Positions 32,865-42,854 of a stretch of 64,000 nt of DNA are shown here, piece after piece. Numbering within the stretch: the stretch's first letter is position 1; every line of letters begins with the position of its first letter. The notes beneath the pieces were generated by a model. It searched no databases and was not told the DNA's origin. It was given only the letters and a program-made list of their open reading frames with translations. A program made the position numbers and the translations under genes. Origin of the DNA: Propionibacteriaceae bacterium UBA7704. GTDB lineage: Bacteria; Actinomycetota; Actinomycetes; Propionibacteriales; Propionibacteriaceae. Location of the stretch: positions 62,001 to 126,000 of the forward strand of contig DLGC01000004.1 of NCBI GenBank assembly GCA_002482525.1. Direction: 5' to 3'.

Positions 32865-33583
32865 TTTTCGGCCTCGCCGTCGATTGCTGAAGTTCCGGTC
32901 AATGCCGCGCGGATGGTGCGGGCGGTCCGATCGATGTCGTCGAAGAGATAGAAGTGGCCACCCGGCACCAGTTCATGCCGGAATGATCCGGAAGTGAACT
33001 CCTTCCAGCGTGCCAGCTGTCGATGACTCACAATTCCATCCATCCCACCGGCGAGCGCTGTGATTGGGCACTGCAGGATGCGTCCTGGTTCTTCGAGCTC
33101 GAAGGTCTCGGCCACTTGGTAGTCGGCACGCAGGATCGGCACGAACACCTTCGCCAGGTCGGGGTGATCAAAGACTGCGGGATCGGTGTTGCCAATCCGG
33201 CGAATCATGCCGAGAAATGCCCCGTCAGGAGCTGTGTACCACTCGGACGTAGGACGCAGATCGGGCGTGTATCTGCCGGACAATATTGCATGGGACGCCA
33301 CCAGCCCATCGGCCTCGAGTGTTCTGAGGATTTCGAAGCTCAACAGGGTGCCGAGAGAATGGCCGAAGAAGGCGAAGGGTCCGTTAATCCGCTCTCTGAT
33401 GCGCGGAACCAGGTCTGTGACATGTGCTGCCAAGGTCGTCGGCAAGGTCTCCCGCATGCGTGCTCCGTGACCGGCGAGTTCCACGGTGATGACGTTGGCC
33501 ACATCACTGAGAGCCGGCTGGAACTTCGCATACGATTGGGCGGCTGCCCCCGCGTGCGGAATGCAGAAGAGCTGCGTGGTCAC
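32861..33583 (-). CDS. Type II thioesterase
   Basis: 240 residues of alpha/beta hydrolase. FCIPHAGAAAQSY is the typical oxyanion-region start. The nucleophile S76 lies in FFGHSLGT, and the catalytic His in LVPGGHFYLF near the C-terminus. Such enzymes free stalled or mis-primed carriers rather than release the product, which fits a line that already ends in a reductase. Four-base overlaps with both neighbours show translational coupling. Confidence 0.9.
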   Translation of the reverse strand: MTTQLFCIPHAGAAAQSYAKFQPALSDVANVITVELAGHGARMRETLPTTLAAHVTDLVPRIRERINGPFAFFGHSLGTLLSFEILRTLEADGLVASHAILSGRYTPDLRPTSEWYTAPDGAFLGMIRRIGNTDPAVFDHPDLAKVFVPILRADYQVAETFELEEPGRILQCPITALAGGMDGIVSHRQLARWKEFTSGSFRHELVPGGHFYLFDDIDRTARTIRAALTGTSAIDGEAEK

Positions 33584-36500
33584 GGCCGCACCTCACTGTG
33601 ATCCAGCAGGCGACTGGCCTCATCAAGGGTAAGTGTCCCGCTCTCGACCCTGTCCATGATCTCTTCCACGGTCAGCGCCTCGGGATCCCCACTGGCCTGA
33701 TCGGCTCCGAGTTGACGATCGACGTAGTCAGCCAATTGGTGCACGGTTGGTCGGGAATAGACATCCGAAATATCAATGACGCGGCCGAAGCGCTCATTGA
33801 TGGCGCTGACGAATTGGGAAAGGACGATGGAGTCGCCTCCAGTCTCGCTGAACGGGTCTCTAACGTTGACCTCATCCATGCCCTGAATGCCCCCCCAGAT
33901 GTTGGCGAGCGCGATCTGGGTTTCGGTGAAGGCACCTCGACCGGTGACCGTCACATCGCGATGGACGGTGACCAGCGGCTTCGGAGTCTGGGGGGAGCGA
34001 CGGTGAACAAGTTTCGCCGACAGCGAGGCGGCGAGGGACACGCCGATCTGGCCACCGGCATCGATCACACGCTGCCGGTCGAGCGCACCGACGAGCACGG
34101 TGCCGATCCTGCGGTCCAGGACCGAAAGGAATGAGTCGTGGCCTTCGGAGTCCGAAAGACTCTGGAAGACTCCCCGCACCGAATCGATGTCCGACTTGCG
34201 CGACATGCCAGTTTGGGCCCAGATCGACCACGCTATCGACGTCGACTTACGTCCCCTTGCGCGATCCGCATCCGCGAGCCCATTGAGGTAGGCGTTTGCG
34301 GCGGCGTAGTCCCCTTGGCCCAGTGGGCCGAAAATCGAAATGAGTGACGAGTTGAACACGGAGAAGTCAAGGTCGTCGTCCGCGGTCACCCTCCGGAGCG
34401 TCCAACTACCCATGATCTTTGGCCGCAGCACTCGTTCGAAGTCCTCCGTCGTTCGATTACGAAGTAGGCAACCGCCTGGTACGCCTGCGCCGTGGATGAG
34501 ACCGTTGATGCGGCCATGACGTTCACGCAGACCGACCATCGCGGTCTCCATCGACTCAAGCTCCGTGATATCGGCGCACAGAAGTTCGATGTTCGCGCCT
34601 TTTTCCTGTAGCTCGGCCAGCCGCTGTGCACGGCTCGCGGTCTTCGGGTCGTCGACACCCGCCCCTTCCGGCGTCCGGCTGATCACAGCGAAGTGTGGCT
34701 TGCAATCCGATGTCGTGAGCGCGTCGATGAGGACGCCTGCGATACCGTCGAGGCCACCTGTGACGACGTACACGCCGTCAGCACGTAGGCTGACGGCCTC
34801 AGCCTCGAAGGTCTCGATGCTGGCCTCCTGCAGCTCCGGCAGGTAGCGCTCGCCCCTGCGGATGGCGACGACAGGGTCACCTGCTCCGTGGGCCAACTCA
34901 GCGGCCAGATGTTCGGGAGTGAAGCTGTTGTCGGCGTCGATACCAGTCATCGTCAAACGTACGGACTCGTTGTTGGCCACCCGGGCGAGCGCGAGTGCTG
35001 CCGCCCCCATCGGATTCGCGGGGTCGTCGGACTCCAAGACACGATGAACGTCACTGGTGAGCACGCATATGCGAGCCCGTCGCCCCTCATCGCCGAGCGT
35101 TTGTATCAAGGTGACCATGCCGAGCAATGCTGCAGTCTGCTGCTGCTGAAGTTCATCTGGGCTCTGCGCTTCCCTCAATGACAGGCTGCCTGCGTGGACG
35201 ATGTGCTCGGCGTCCGGCAGGTGCTGGAGCAGGCTGGCGGGATCGGTTGCCGGCGCACAGTACTCGTCGGTGCCGATTTGCTCGAACGCCGGACCGGGTC
35301 GCACGTTCACCACCCGGTCGGCATGCTGCCGGAGCCCGTCGACGAGCCGCTGGCAGGATGCCGAATCGTTGCCGAAGAATACGATCGTTCCCAGGCGGCT
35401 TTCGAGCGGCAGCGCTGGCTGCCGCTCGAAAGCCATCCGGTGATGAAGCGTGTCGGTGAACAGATTTTCGCTGACACGCTTGAGTGAATATTTGTCCAGC
35501 ACGCAGAGGACGGTGCCATCAGGTTCATAAAGCGTAATGTCGATCGTCGCCGCACCCATCTGCCGCCCGATCTTGGTGCGGATCCGCTGGTGCGAATTGA
35601 ACTTCGATGGGAGTGCGCCGTAGATCTTCAGGCTTTTGCATGCGAAGGGCAGGAACATCGTGTGGGTGGCAAACTGGATGAGAAACTCGCCGGCGATGTT
35701 GATCGCGTTGTCGAACATCGCCGGATGCAGTGTGAACTCTGCAAGATCCGCCTGGAATTGCGGCGCGATCTCCAGGCTCGTCAGGACTTGCTGGCCGTTG
35801 AATTCGATCGTGTTCACATTCCGCCAGCGCGGACCGAAGCGGAATCCGCCGTACTCCTTGGATAGGTCGAAGGGCAAGGTCTCGCGGCAGCTTGCACGTA
35901 CCACTGCCTCATGATTGACGGATGCCGGGCGCGACTCCGGGTCGAGGACTTTGGCTTGCGCGGTGGCGTGCACCTTCCACTGACCCGCAACGTCGACGCT
36001 CATGACCTCGACGTTCATGGTTTCGGCGGTTTTGCCGACCACGATGTGAACTTCGAGGGGTTCCTCTTCTGCGACGATTGCGGGAGATTGCAGAAACACG
36101 TCGCGAAGCTCGATCGCGACCGAGCCACTTGAGTGCGCGCACGCCGTGTACATCATCTCCAGGAACCCTGTGCCCGGGATGACTGAGTGGTCATTGATGA
36201 TGTGTTCGGTCAGAATCCATTGTCGGCCAATTTCGTACTTGGTGACATATACGTCCTCGTCGCGGCCACGAACAGCCAGCCGATCAATGAGCGGGTGCAG
36301 GGGCGACTCAGCCTCGGCCACCGTCGGCTTGGAATCCTCCACCGCCAGCCAGAAGTGCTTGCGTTCAAATGGATACGTGGGCAACGGGAGACGTCGGTGC
36401 TGGCCGTCTGGGAAACAGTCTGGCCACTGCACGTCAGCTCCTGCGACGTACTGATGACACAACTCTCCAGCCTGTTCGGCACCACCGATGCCTTCGCTGA

Positions 36501-38244
36501 CCAGGTCGGCCGCGACGCGAGCCATTCGCCGCCTGTCAGACACTGACAGGTCATGGTCGTCCAGACGCTCCATGTTGGCGCTAAGCACGCGATGGTGACC
36601 ACGGAATACGCCAGCGGCGTCCCAACGTCTGGATGCGATGTCGCGGAGGCCCCGGAGGATCGCTCCTTTTTCGGTGCCCACAACTGCCACGCGATACTCG
36701 AAGTGATGCCTGCCCACGGCTGCGGAGTGACAGATGTCCTCGATCGGAGCTTCGGGATGCCGGTCGATCCATTCGATGAGGTTGTCGACCTGGGCGAGGC
36801 ATGCGGCCTCAGTCCGGCCCGACAGCGGCAGGATCAGAGGGCCGCGACGCTTTGGGCGGGCGACTTCCCGGGGCGGAGCCTCGCTGAGTACCGCATGCAC
36901 GTTCGTGCGGCCGAAGCCGAAGGAACTGACCGCTGCCAAACGCACCGGGCCGTTCGGCTCCCAGTCACGAGTCGTGTCGCTGACGTAGAGCGGCGACTCA
37001 TGGAACGGTATGTACGGATTCGGCTCGGTGAAGTTGATGTTCGGTGGCAGTTGGCGCTCACGGAACGCAAGCAACACCTTGATTAACGAAGCCATGGATG
37101 CAGCGCTGACCCCGTGCCCGAGGTTAGGTTTGACCGAACCGAGTGCGCAGAACTGGCGGCGGCTCGTGTGCTTGTCGAAGGCGGTGCGCAAGCCGGTGAC
37201 TTCGATCGGATCACCGAGGATGGTGCCCGTGGCATGCGCCTCCACGTAACTGAGGTGTTCCGGATCGATGTTGGCCTGACGCCAGGCATCCTCGACCACG
37301 TCGGCCTGGGTATCGGCACTCGGGGCGGTGACACCGGTGGTATGGCCGTCATTGTTGATCGCTATGCCCTTGATGATGGCGTAGATGTAGTCGCCGTCGG
37401 CGATGGCCTTTCTTGCCGGCTTGAGAGTGACGAAACCAAAACCCTCGCCCCAAACCGTGCCGGACGAACGGCGATCGAACGAGCAAAGGACGCCGTCCTC
37501 GGAGGCAACTCCGTCGAAAGTGGCGTCCACGACGCTGAGCAGATGTAGGCCGCCCGCGATCGCCATATCGCAATCTCCCGCGCGCATCGCAGTGCAAGCC
37601 TGATGGATCGCAACAAGCCCGGAGGAACAGGCAGTGTCGACCACCATGTTGGGGCCTTTGAGATCGAGGACGTAGGCTATGCGGCTCGCGAGGACTGATG
37701 ACATCGAGCCTGCCATGTCCAGCAAGTTGTGCTCGGCGTCGTGCGGCTTATAGTCCATCGGATAGGAATGGTCGACGCCGACAAAAACGCCCGTGTTGGA
37801 GCCTCGGATTCCCTGCCCGCAGTAGCCAGCGTCCTCCAGACACGCCCACGCCTGCTCTAGGAAGATGCGCTGCTCAGGGTGCATCGCCATTGCTTCGGCG
37901 GGAGAAATCCGAAAGAAGGAGGCGTCGAAGTCACCGATGTGCTCGAGCCATCCAGCTTGCAGCTTCACCTCTTCACCCATGTCGTCACGTCGTTCCTTAG
38001 GGAAGGACCCGATCACACCGACCTGGTTGACGAGGTTGTCCCAGTATTCGTCGTAGTCGTCGCTGTGAGGGAACTTGCAGGACATCCCGATGATGGCGAT
38101 CTCGTCATCATCGGTGGGAGTTTCTTCGGCCCCGTTCAGCCGCTCGAGCAAATGGACCGAACTATCGGCATCGAATACTCCCCGGCGTACCTGCTCCAAC
38201 ACGTAGGCGGTGACTTCGCGAAGCTCATAAGCATTGGCGTTCAT
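33580..38244 (-). CDS. Trans-AT type I PKS module KS-DH-KR-ACP
   Basis: 1554 residues. KS about 45-480 with C206 (DTACSSGL) and histidines in EAHATGT (one Gly to Ala change) and NLGHGVSAAS. No AT. DH about 680-960: the first motif reads EHIINDHSVIPGTGF, so the usual Gly four residues after the His is Asp; the second motif HPAMFDNAIN keeps the catalytic Asp. KR has a complete Ser/Tyr/Asn set (FNSSL, DYAAANAY). ACP carries GGDSIVL near the C-terminus. It extends the chain by one unit and, if the DH works, leaves a double bond. It sits between the other KS-DH-KR-ACP gene (one-base overlap) and the thioesterase. Confidence 0.9.
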   Translation of the reverse strand: MNANAYELREVTAYVLEQVRRGVFDADSSVHLLERLNGAEETPTDDDEIAIIGMSCKFPHSDDYDEYWDNLVNQVGVIGSFPKERRDDMGEEVKLQAGWLEHIGDFDASFFRISPAEAMAMHPEQRIFLEQAWACLEDAGYCGQGIRGSNTGVFVGVDHSYPMDYKPHDAEHNLLDMAGSMSSVLASRIAYVLDLKGPNMVVDTACSSGLVAIHQACTAMRAGDCDMAIAGGLHLLSVVDATFDGVASEDGVLCSFDRRSSGTVWGEGFGFVTLKPARKAIADGDYIYAIIKGIAINNDGHTTGVTAPSADTQADVVEDAWRQANIDPEHLSYVEAHATGTILGDPIEVTGLRTAFDKHTSRRQFCALGSVKPNLGHGVSAASMASLIKVLLAFRERQLPPNINFTEPNPYIPFHESPLYVSDTTRDWEPNGPVRLAAVSSFGFGRTNVHAVLSEAPPREVARPKRRGPLILPLSGRTEAACLAQVDNLIEWIDRHPEAPIEDICHSAAVGRHHFEYRVAVVGTEKGAILRGLRDIASRRWDAAGVFRGHHRVLSANMERLDDHDLSVSDRRRMARVAADLVSEGIGGAEQAGELCHQYVAGADVQWPDCFPDGQHRRLPLPTYPFERKHFWLAVEDSKPTVAEAESPLHPLIDRLAVRGRDEDVYVTKYEIGRQWILTEHIINDHSVIPGTGFLEMMYTACAHSSGSVAIELRDVFLQSPAIVAEEEPLEVHIVVGKTAETMNVEVMSVDVAGQWKVHATAQAKVLDPESRPASVNHEAVVRASCRETLPFDLSKEYGGFRFGPRWRNVNTIEFNGQQVLTSLEIAPQFQADLAEFTLHPAMFDNAINIAGEFLIQFATHTMFLPFACKSLKIYGALPSKFNSHQRIRTKIGRQMGAATIDITLYEPDGTVLCVLDKYSLKRVSENLFTDTLHHRMAFERQPALPLESRLGTIVFFGNDSASCQRLVDGLRQHADRVVNVRPGPAFEQIGTDEYCAPATDPASLLQHLPDAEHIVHAGSLSLREAQSPDELQQQQTAALLGMVTLIQTLGDEGRRARICVLTSDVHRVLESDDPANPMGAAALALARVANNESVRLTMTGIDADNSFTPEHLAAELAHGAGDPVVAIRRGERYLPELQEASIETFEAEAVSLRADGVYVVTGGLDGIAGVLIDALTTSDCKPHFAVISRTPEGAGVDDPKTASRAQRLAELQEKGANIELLCADITELESMETAMVGLRERHGRINGLIHGAGVPGGCLLRNRTTEDFERVLRPKIMGSWTLRRVTADDDLDFSVFNSSLISIFGPLGQGDYAAANAYLNGLADADRARGRKSTSIAWSIWAQTGMSRKSDIDSVRGVFQSLSDSEGHDSFLSVLDRRIGTVLVGALDRQRVIDAGGQIGVSLAASLSAKLVHRRSPQTPKPLVTVHRDVTVTGRGAFTETQIALANIWGGIQGMDEVNVRDPFSETGGDSIVLSQFVSAINERFGRVIDISDVYSRPTVHQLADYVDRQLGADQASGDPEALTVEEIMDRVESGTLTLDEASRLLDHSEVRP

Positions 38245-41200
38245 CAGTGTGCTTTCATTTGTCGAACTGCATTGGAGATGGATGTCCTGCCTTGGTTGAT
38301 CTGTTCGATCAGGTCGTTGACGTCGGCCGGGGCAGGGACAGGACTAGCCCGGCGGTCGATTTCCGCGGCAAGCAGTTGCACGCTGGGAAATGAGTAGATG
38401 TCGGCAACCTCGATGACCTCGTCCAGCTCACGGTTGATTGCTTTATAGAGCTGAATGGCCAGGAATGACTGGCCGCCGAGGTCGGTGAAACTGTCGTAGA
38501 TGTCGATGCGCTTGACTTGGAGCGTGTCCGCCCAAACCCTGAGCAAGGCTCGCTCGGTGGGGGTGTACTTAGCTGACTCCTCGAAGGCACTCTCGGCGGC
38601 CTGTGTTGGCGGCGCTGCAGGGGTGGGACCGTCGAACTGGAGTCCGTCGCCTAGGGCGCAGCGGAGGCCCTTGTGTGACTGAATCTTGGTAGCAGAGAGT
38701 TGGCCGGGCATGACGCGAGTCAGGTCGGTGGTCATGGCTCCGGAAAGGAGATTGAGCGCAGTCTCGGTCGGTAGGGATGCCATGGTGTTGTCAGCCCCGG
38801 CCACCCCGTAGCGCACTGCCATGCCTACCTCGAGCCACGCTGGCCAATTGAGGGTGAGAGTGCGGCGGCCCTGCGCGTTTCGCCAGTCGGTGAAGGCATC
38901 GAGGTAGGCGTTGGCGGCCATGTAGTCGGCCTGCCCGATGTCCCCGAATACCGAAAGCACCGACGAGTACAGCACCATGTATCCCGGCGGATCGTCCCGC
39001 GTTAGCTCGTCGAGCAGCATGGCGCCCCGCGCCTTCGTGTCGAAGACTCGGCGGAAGGTGTCCTCTGATTTGTTCACGATGATGCCGTCGCCCGCAAGGC
39101 CTGCGCAGTGGAAGATTCCGGCCAGATGGCCGTCGAGTGACCGGTGTCGAAGCAGCTTGACGATTTGCGCCATCGCCTCCCTCTCGGTGACATCGGCCAT
39201 GTGTACTTCGACGATTGAGCCTTTGTTGCGAATGGCGTCAAGCCTTGCGGTGAGCGCTTCGTGCCTGCTCGGATCCGCCTGCGGATTGTTCCAGTCGGTG
39301 TGCGAAACCAGGGCGATCGTCACCTGGGCCTCGTCGGAGAGACGATCCGCAAGGGCCAAGCCTAGTTCGCCCGTGCCACCCGTGATGAGGTAATGGTTGC
39401 CCGCCACCGCCAGGGGCTTGGCCTCGGGCAGTGTTGCCTTCCTTAGTTCCCGCACCCAAGAGCCGTCCGCGCGCACGAATCGGTCGAGTCCTCCGTTTGC
39501 AGCAAGGATTTCGGCCGCCAAGAGGTCGACCGGGACGCCGGGTTGGGCATCGACGTAGCTGGTGCTCAAGCCTTCGAACTCCAGTCCGATTGCGTTCGCG
39601 AGCGCAGCGAGCGAGTTGGCCTCTGGCGTGATCAGGTCGTTAGGTCCGACCTGTCCTGCGCCGGTACCCACAACGACCAGATCGACGTGGTGGTCGAGGC
39701 TGAGTGCGTCGAGATACTTGGCGAGGGTGAGGAGTCGCGTTACCGGAAGATCGGGTTCATCGCTCGGCATCGGGTTCGTCGAATGCCAACCCGTCGCGTA
39801 CACGATGCGGTTCGGAGTGCTGGTCGAAAGGCATCGTTCGAGGTTGTTCCAGTCGACGGTGCGGACGTCTGCTCCCGCGGCCCGCAGAGCATCTGCGAGT
39901 TCCGTACCGTCGACTACCAGCGCATGCCCATATCCCTGTGCTGGTGTCTCACGAGATGCCGTCCGCCGCCAACCAAACTCGATGGCGGAGCGCTGACCAG
40001 TCTCGCGGATCCGCCCGGCAGCGCGCTCGTCTACGTGTTTCGTTGAGTAGCCGCGAACCGTCGCAAAGATCTGGCCGTCCGGGTCGAAGAGGTCGACATC
40101 GTAGGTGATGGTCTCCTTGGACAGATCCCATGCGGCGCTGTTCATTCGGATGTGGCTGTAGAAGCGACGGGGCATTCCCTTGACGCACACCACCTCCCGG
40201 TAGTGGTAAGGGAGGTACAAACCCTCGCCGCTCTTCTGGCTGATTGCATTGACGGCATTGTCGAACATTGCGACGTGAAGCACGGCGCCGTGTAGGTCCG
40301 ACAGCATGTCATCGGTCAAGGCCAGCTCCACAAGCACCGAATCAGATCCGACGGCAACGATTCGCTCATTTGCCCAGCGGGGACCGAGTGAAATTGCTGT
40401 CTCACGCGGCTTGAGGTCGAACGATCGTACGCGGAGGTCGGCTTCCAATCCAGAGCGGAGCTCCTCAATGTTCACATGCCCCAAAGGCTTGTCCGTCAAG
40501 GATTCGACGACACACGTCGCGTGGGTGGCCCAATCGCCGTCCTGCTCGCTCACGAATCGCATGGCCCAGCGACCTGAGTTGGCCTCGACGATCCCGACGA
40601 CATCCCGCGTCTCGTCAGTTGCGACCACGCATGGCTGCGAGTAGACGAGGTCCGTCACCCGCTTGGGCCCATGCTCGTATTGCATGGCAATCTCGAGGGC
40701 TAGCTCGAGATAGGTGGTGCCAGGAATGATGTGCTGACCGAGGATCACATGGTCGGTCAGGACCCAGTGCTCCGACGCATTGAACCGCGCCAAGTAGTGA
40801 TCGCCGGCGGGAGTAGAGACGCTCCGTTCCGTCAACACTGCGCCGAGGTTCGTTCGGATCTCGCCATCCCGCTCTGGCTCGCGCTCGTGCCAGCATGGAA
40901 CCTGAGCGAATGGGTACAGGGGGAGATCGGCGCGCGGTCCCTCCTCGCCTAGGTGTACCTGGGCCCAGTTGATATCGGCGCCACGAACGTACAACTCCAT
41001 GACGCGCAGGGCATCCCCCATGGACTGGTGGGTCGCCAAGTCTGCGACCGCGCGTGACCCTTGCTCGGCCAGGTGCCGGAACTGGGCCTCCGTGAGCTCG
41101 TCCGTCTGGGGGTTCGGCTTGCCTGCGCCAATCCGCCGGAAATGGCCCTGCCGCGCGCCTTGGATTTGGGCATCGGCAGGGTGAGCGAGAACCCGGCGTA

Positions 41201-42854
41201 GCACGTCCACAAGCTCGTTGAGGGATTGCGCGACAACGGCCACGCGCCATGGCTGATGTTCGCGCCCAAGGTTGGCGGTGCGGCAGACGGATCGAAGTTC
41301 CGGGCGTTGTTCCTCAATCTTCCGGATCGTCGCCTCTATCAAGATTTCCAACTGCTCACGCGACCGAGCCGAAATGGTGCAGATCGCGGGCGCGGACGGT
41401 GGTTCCGCGAGAGTGGGGACAGCGGGCGGAGCCTCTTCCATGACGACGTGGCAGTTCGTTCCGCTGAATCCGAACGAGTTGATTCCCGCACGGCGAGGGG
41501 ATCCCGCCGGCGCGTCCCAGTGACTGGTCTCGTCGGTCACGAAGACGGGCGACTCGACGAAGTTGATGAACTGGTTGGGCTCGCTGAAGTTGAGGCTACC
41601 CAGATACGTATGTTTCTTGAGCATCATGATCACCTTGAGCAGCGACGCGATGCCCGAGGCACCGACGAGGTGGCCGATGTTCGGCTTAACCGAGCCGACC
41701 CCGCAGAACTGGCGGTTGGCGGTGTGGTGCCGGAAGGCCTTCGTTAATGCGCTGATCTCGATTGGGTCCCCGAGTACCGTTCCGGTGCCGTGGGCTTCAA
41801 CATGCGTGATCGTGTCCGGTGCGACTCGCGCGTCGTTCCAGGCATCGAGTAGGAGCCGTTCCTGGGCTTCCGCGTTGGGCGCAGTGATGCCGTTGGACGC
41901 GCCATCGTTGTTGATGGCGCTCCCACGGATCACCGCGTGGATACGATCTCCATCCCGTCGGGCTTCGTCGAGACGTTTGAGAACGACGACGCCGACACCC
42001 TCACCCCAGGTAGTGCCTGCGGCGGAACGATCAAAAGTACGGACTGAGCTATCCGCCGCCTCCACCGACTCGAGCGCTCGGAGCTCGCCCTCGAACGTCG
42101 TGGCCTCGTAGGTGTAGCTGCTGAGACCGCCGACGAGCGCTAGATCAGTTTCTCCCTGCTGCAAGCTCTTGCATGCCTGATGCACCGCCACCAAGCCCGA
42201 GGAGCATGCAGTGTCGATCACCATGCTCGGCCCGCGGAGATCCCACAGATAGGACAGACGCGAGGCCAGGATGCCGGGCCAGGTGCCCGTCACGACGAGC
42301 GGATCGTCGCTCGCCAGTCTTTTGTACTTGTGCTCTTCGACGTGATCGATGCCGACGAACACCCCTGCACGGGAACCCGCCAGGCTGCTGGCGCGGACGC
42401 CACTGTCTTGCAGCGCATGGTAGGCGGTCTCCAACAGTTGACGCTGGTTCGGATCCATGGCCGCGGCTTCGCGTGGGTTGATCCCGAAGAACTCGGCGTC
42501 GAACATCTCAATCTGGTCGACGTAGCCACGTTCGACGAAATCGATACGTAGCGACCCGTCGGGGTTGATTCTGTTCTCACGAATCAGATCCGCCTGATGA
42601 AACGCACGGATGTAGGCGATTGAGTTGGCGTGTCGCGTCGCTGGCAGTGGCCGAATGGATACACGCCCGTCGCGCAGGTTGAGCCAGAATTGCTCCGGGT
42701 CGTCTGCTTCTGGCAGGCGACAGGCCATGCCCACGACGGCAACATCGTGGGCATGGCCTGTCGCCACCGAAAGTTCGCTGAGGTAGGACTTCGCCTCCTG
42801 AACCCCGAGCTGGTGGCTTGCCACCTGCTCGTAGAGATACTCGCGCAGGTTCAC
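38244..42854 (-). CDS. Trans-AT type I PKS module KS-DH-KR-ACP
   Basis: 1536 residues. KS about 35-470 with C217 (DTACSSGL), EAHGTGT and NIGHLVGASG. No AT. The DH is the best-preserved of the three: TDHVILGQHIIPGTTY matches HxxxGxxxxP exactly, with VAMFDNAVN carrying the Asp. KR is complete (ITGGTGELG, LYSSVLS, DYMAANAYLDA). The ACP motif is LGGQSFLA, with Gln for the common Asp before the phosphopantetheine serine. A second extension with reduction and dehydration is expected. It overlaps the upstream gene by four bases and the downstream gene by one. Confidence 0.9.
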   Translation of the reverse strand: MNLREYLYEQVASHQLGVQEAKSYLSELSVATGHAHDVAVVGMACRLPEADDPEQFWLNLRDGRVSIRPLPATRHANSIAYIRAFHQADLIRENRINPDGSLRIDFVERGYVDQIEMFDAEFFGINPREAAAMDPNQRQLLETAYHALQDSGVRASSLAGSRAGVFVGIDHVEEHKYKRLASDDPLVVTGTWPGILASRLSYLWDLRGPSMVIDTACSSGLVAVHQACKSLQQGETDLALVGGLSSYTYEATTFEGELRALESVEAADSSVRTFDRSAAGTTWGEGVGVVVLKRLDEARRDGDRIHAVIRGSAINNDGASNGITAPNAEAQERLLLDAWNDARVAPDTITHVEAHGTGTVLGDPIEISALTKAFRHHTANRQFCGVGSVKPNIGHLVGASGIASLLKVIMMLKKHTYLGSLNFSEPNQFINFVESPVFVTDETSHWDAPAGSPRRAGINSFGFSGTNCHVVMEEAPPAVPTLAEPPSAPAICTISARSREQLEILIEATIRKIEEQRPELRSVCRTANLGREHQPWRVAVVAQSLNELVDVLRRVLAHPADAQIQGARQGHFRRIGAGKPNPQTDELTEAQFRHLAEQGSRAVADLATHQSMGDALRVMELYVRGADINWAQVHLGEEGPRADLPLYPFAQVPCWHEREPERDGEIRTNLGAVLTERSVSTPAGDHYLARFNASEHWVLTDHVILGQHIIPGTTYLELALEIAMQYEHGPKRVTDLVYSQPCVVATDETRDVVGIVEANSGRWAMRFVSEQDGDWATHATCVVESLTDKPLGHVNIEELRSGLEADLRVRSFDLKPRETAISLGPRWANERIVAVGSDSVLVELALTDDMLSDLHGAVLHVAMFDNAVNAISQKSGEGLYLPYHYREVVCVKGMPRRFYSHIRMNSAAWDLSKETITYDVDLFDPDGQIFATVRGYSTKHVDERAAGRIRETGQRSAIEFGWRRTASRETPAQGYGHALVVDGTELADALRAAGADVRTVDWNNLERCLSTSTPNRIVYATGWHSTNPMPSDEPDLPVTRLLTLAKYLDALSLDHHVDLVVVGTGAGQVGPNDLITPEANSLAALANAIGLEFEGLSTSYVDAQPGVPVDLLAAEILAANGGLDRFVRADGSWVRELRKATLPEAKPLAVAGNHYLITGGTGELGLALADRLSDEAQVTIALVSHTDWNNPQADPSRHEALTARLDAIRNKGSIVEVHMADVTEREAMAQIVKLLRHRSLDGHLAGIFHCAGLAGDGIIVNKSEDTFRRVFDTKARGAMLLDELTRDDPPGYMVLYSSVLSVFGDIGQADYMAANAYLDAFTDWRNAQGRRTLTLNWPAWLEVGMAVRYGVAGADNTMASLPTETALNLLSGAMTTDLTRVMPGQLSATKIQSHKGLRCALGDGLQFDGPTPAAPPTQAAESAFEESAKYTPTERALLRVWADTLQVKRIDIYDSFTDLGGQSFLAIQLYKAINRELDEVIEVADIYSFPSVQLLAAEIDRRASPVPAPADVNDLIEQINQGRTSISNAVRQMKAH